A stretch of DNA of 64,000 nucleotides from Sphingomonadaceae bacterium (lineage in GTDB: Bacteria; Pseudomonadota; Alphaproteobacteria; Sphingomonadales; Sphingomonadaceae). The notes under the pieces are model-generated. The model made no database searches. It had not been told where the DNA came from and saw nothing but the letters and a program-made list of their open reading frames with translations. The translations under genes and the position numbers were made by a program. Below, piece by piece: positions 61,326 to 64,000 of this stretch. Numbering within the stretch: the first letter of the stretch is position 1; every line of letters starts with the position of its first letter. The DNA lies in assembly GCA_020850455.1 (NCBI GenBank), contig JADZEQ010000008.1, positions 1-64,000 of the forward strand, written 5' to 3'.

Positions 61326-64000
61326 ATGGCATTGACGCATATTCAGGTGCGCGGGGCGCGCGAACATAATCTAAAAGCGATTGATATTGACCTGCCGCGC
61401 GATGCGCTGGTGGTCATCACCGGCCTGTCGGGTTCGGGTAAATCCAGCCTCGCCTTCGATACAATATATGCCGAGGGGCAGCGCCGTTACGTCGAATCGT
61501 TGTCGGCCTATGCGCGCCAATTCCTCGAAATGATGCACAAGCCCGATGTTGAGCATATCGACGGCCTGTCACCCGCCATTTCCATCGAACAAAAGACCAC
61601 CAGCCGCAACCCACGGTCGACCGTCGCCACCGTCACCGAAATCTATGATTATATGCGCCTGCTATGGGCGCGCGCCGGCACCCCTTATTCCCCCGCGACC
61701 GGCCTGCCGATCACCGCGCAGACGGTCAGCCAGATGGTGGACCGGATATTGGCTCTGCCCGATGGCACCCGTGCCCTGTTGCTCGCGCCCGTCGTACGCG
61801 GGCGCAAGGGCGAATATCGCAAGGAATTGGCGCTCTGGCAGAAAGAAGGCTTCACCCGTGTGCGGATCGACGGCGATGTGATGGCGATGGAGGATGCGCC
61901 CGCGCTCGACAAAAAATTGCGCCACGATATTGAATTGGTGATCGACCGGATTGTCGTGCGCCATGGGGAGGGGGCGGATGGTTTGGCCGCCCGGCTGGCC
62001 GACAGTTTTGAAACCGCGCTGAAGCTCGCCGATGGACTGGCCTATATCGACCTTGTCGATGGGCCGGTGCCGGGGCGCGAGGCGGAGGTGGCGGCGGGTG
62101 CGATGAAGGGGACGGGGCTGCCCGCCAACCGGATCATATTCAGTGAGAAGTTCGCCTGCCCCGTATCGGGCTTTACCATAGCCGAAATCGAACCGCGTCT
62201 GTTCAGCTTTAACGCACCGCAAGGGGCGTGCCCGGCATGCGATGGTCTGGGCGAACGGCTGGAGTTTGACGCCGACCTCATCGTCCCCAACACCGCTCTG
62301 TCGATCAAACAGGGCGCGGTGGTGCCATGGGCCAAATCCAACCCGCCCAGCCCCTATTATATGCAGGTGCTGGCCAGCATTGCCCGCGCATATGATTTTG
62401 CGCTCGACACGCCGTGGCAGGATTTGTCGGCGGAAATACAGGACATCATCCTCCACGGTACGCGCGGCGATGTGGTCACCCTCACCTTTCAGGATGGGCG
62501 CAAAAGTTACAGCGTGGCCAAGCCGTTTGAGGGGGTGGTTGGCAATTTGAACCGCCGCTTTGCCCAGACCGAAAGCGCCTGGATGCGTGAGGAATTGGGC
62601 AAATATCAGCAACCCCACCCCTGCGATAATTGCATGGGCGCGCGTCTCAAGCCCGAAGCGCTGGCGGTAAAATTGGCGGGGGAGGATATTTCAAAATCGG
62701 CGCGGCGCAGTGTCCATGATGCGCTGATGTGGTTCCGCGCGCTGGCAGAGGGCGACGCATTGGGCGCGCAGCAGCGGCAGATTGCTGCCCCTATCCTCAA
62801 GGAAATTATCGAACGGCTCGGCTTCCTCGACAATGTCGGGCTCGACTATCTCAACCTCGACCGTGCGTCGGGCACTTTGTCGGGCGGTGAATCACAGCGT
62901 ATCCGGCTTGCCAGCCAAATCGGGTCGGGGCTGTCGGGGGTGCTCTATGTGCTCGACGAGCCGTCGATCGGCCTCCACCAACGTGACAATGACCGTTTGC
63001 TCGCGACGCTGCGGCGGCTGCGCGATCTGGGCAATAGCGTCATCGTCGTCGAACATGATGAGGATTCGATCCGCGCTGCCGATTTTGTGGTCGATATGGG
63101 GCCGGGCGCGGGCGTCCATGGCGGGCAGATCGTGGCAGCGGGCACGCTCAGCGAAGTGCTGGCGGCCACCAACAGCCTGACCGCCGATTATCTGACCGGG
63201 CGGCGCAAAATCCCGGTGCCTGACGAACGACGTGTGGCGGCCAAGGGCGACGGGACGCAGATCCGCACCCGCGCCAAGCCCGCCAAGGCGCCGACCAAGA
63301 AACAACTGCAATTGCTGGCACTGCAAGGCAAATTCATTGAGCTAAAGGGCGCGCGCGCCAATAATTTGCGCAATGTCGACCTCAGCATCCCCATCGGCAC
63401 CTTCACCTGCATCACCGGCGTTTCGGGTTCGGGCAAGTCGAGCCTGATTATCGACACCTTGCAGACCGCGGCATCGCGCGCATTGAATGGCGCGCGCGTG
63501 GTTGCGGGGCCGCATGATGCACTGCACGGGCTGGAACATTTCGACAAGGTCATCGACATTGACCAATCGCCGATTGGCCGCACCCCACGGTCGAACCCGG
63601 CAACCTATACCGGTGCCTTTACCACCATCCGCGACTGGTTTGCCGGCCTGCCCGAAGCGGCGGCGCGCGGTTACAAGCCCGGGCGTTTTTCATTCAACGT
63701 CAAGGGTGGACGGTGTGAGGCCTGTCAGGGCGATGGCCTGATTAAAATCGAAATGCACTTCCTGCCCGACGTCTATGTCACCTGCGAACAATGCGGCGGC
63801 CAACGCTATAACCGCGAAACGTTGGAGGTGAAGTTCAAGGGCAAGTCGATTGCCGATGTGCTCGACATGACGGTCGAAGATGCGACGGTTTTTTTCAAGG
63901 CCGTCCCCGCCATCCGCGACAAAATGGCAATGTTGGAGGAGGTGGGTCTGGGCTACCTCAAGGTCGGGCAACAGGCGACCACCCTGTCGGGGGGGGAGGC
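61326..64000 (+). CDS. uvrA: Excinuclease ABC subunit A (3' end cut by window)
   Basis: 891 codons visible of about 970. Twin ABC ATPase recognising DNA damage for nucleotide excision repair. First Walker A GLSGSGKS at 33-40, UvrB/DNA-contact [12 protein letters not shown], zinc motif CPACDGLGE with partner [12 protein letters not shown] signature LSGGESQRI, second Walker A GVSGSGKS, and a C-terminal zinc module CEACQGDG...CEQCGG. The frame is open to the window end, where the second ABC signature begins (LSGGE). Controlled by the LexA box just upstream. Confidence 0.97.
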   Translation, partial: MALTHIQVRGAREHNLKAIDIDLPRDALVVITGLSGSGKSSLAFDTIYAEGQRRYVESLSAYARQFLEMMHKPDVEHIDGLSPAISIEQKTTSRNPRSTVATVTEIYDYMRLLWARAGTPYSPATGLPITAQTVSQMVDRILALPDGTRALLLAPVVRGRKGEYRKELALWQKEGFTRVRIDGDVMAMEDAPALDKKLRHDIELVIDRIVVRHGEGADGLAARLADSFETALKLADGLAYIDLVDGPVPGREAEVAAGAMKGTGLPANRIIFSEKFACPVSGFTIAEIEPRLFSFNAPQGACPACDGLGERLEFDADLIVPNTALSIKQGAVVPWAKSNPPSPYYMQVLASIARAYDFALDTPWQDLSAEIQDIILHGTRGDVVTLTFQDGRKSYSVAKPFEGVVGNLNRRFAQTESAWMREELGKYQQPHPCDNCMGARLKPEALAVKLAGEDISKSARRSVHDALMWFRALAEGDALGAQQRQIAAPILKEIIERLGFLDNVGLDYLNLDRASGTLSGGESQRIRLASQIGSGLSGVLYVLDEPSIGLHQRDNDRLLATLRRLRDLGNSVIVVEHDEDSIRAADFVVDMGPGAGVHGGQIVAAGTLSEVLAATNSLTADYLTGRRKIPVPDERRVAAKGDGTQIRTRAKPAKAPTKKQLQLLALQGKFIELKGARANNLRNVDLSIPIGTFTCITGVSGSGKSSLIIDTLQTAASRALNGARVVAGPHDALHGLEHFDKVIDIDQSPIGRTPRSNPATYTGAFTTIRDWFAGLPEAAARGYKPGRFSFNVKGGRCEACQGDGLIKIEMHFLPDVYVTCEQCGGQRYNRETLEVKFKGKSIADVLDMTVEDATVFFKAVPAIRDKMAMLEEVGLGYLKVGQQATTLSGGE

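Overview
This window is a GC-rich, densely packed chromosomal segment from an alphaproteobacterium, most likely a member of the Sphingomonadales (Sphingopyxis/Sphingorhabdus-like; genus not provable here). The evidence is the pairing of the CtrA-antagonist SciP with the cell-cycle DNA methyltransferase CcrM, a suf operon in the order Rrf2 regulator-sufB-sufC-short sufD-sufS-sufT-sufA, an alphaproteobacterial LexA box (GAAC-N7-GAAC) before uvrA, and an operon style in which stop and start codons overlap as ATGA or GTGA.

Layout. 1-1.0 kb: AraC-type regulator. 1.1-7.2 kb: SUF iron-sulfur assembly operon, interrupted between sufB and sufC by a REPIN-like palindrome pair, a second diverged copy of the sufB 3' end and an unrelated 155-residue reading frame. 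7.2-7.5 kb: a short transcript unit with a perfect 14-base complement of the 16S rRNA 3' end, a mini-ORF and a terminator. 7.5-13.2 kb (minus): dicarboxylate symporter, then a chain dnaJ-like, brkB/yihY, fabI, glyoxalase-like, aroC. 13.2-18.6 kb: pdxH, CDF metal transporter, serine hydrolase, mnmA, sciP, GlsB-like membrane protein. 18.9-24.5 kb: RND efflux pair and DUF445 protein. 24.5-26.5 kb (minus): enoyl-CoA hydratase and acyl-CoA dehydrogenase. 26.6-28.9 kb: low-GC accessory region with an orphan HsdR-N-type endonuclease-like protein, tRNA-Gln(CTG), and a 1.25-kb insert bounded by a 24-bp direct repeat of the tRNA 5' end.

28.9-41.9 kb: ferredoxin/adrenodoxin-type reductase, PilZ protein, crcB, RluA-type pseudouridine synthase, HAD phosphatase, ATP12 chaperone, a second crotonase plus acyl-CoA ligase pair, an NtrC-like activator with degenerate key residues, folP, ccrM (its upstream region has two CtrA-type half sites and four GANTC sites), rnhB, thiD, DUF1272. 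41.9-55.1 kb: glmM, MFS transporter, a bacterial Cdc48-like double AAA ATPase, LysR regulator, cyclophilin, mgtE, S9 peptidase, valS. 55.1-61.2 kb (minus): three envelope proteins of unknown function, the largest a roughly 1,370-residue beta-helix-like protein with a C-terminal membrane anchor. 61.3 kb to the end: SOS-controlled uvrA, cut by the window edge.

Most of the window is housekeeping. The parts that look least described are the scar inside the suf operon, the mini-ORF with the maximal Shine-Dalgarno, the mini-element in tRNA-Gln with its small-protein pair and a candidate divergent sRNA, and the giant envelope protein cluster next to uvrA. All calls come from reading the sequence; no database search was run.
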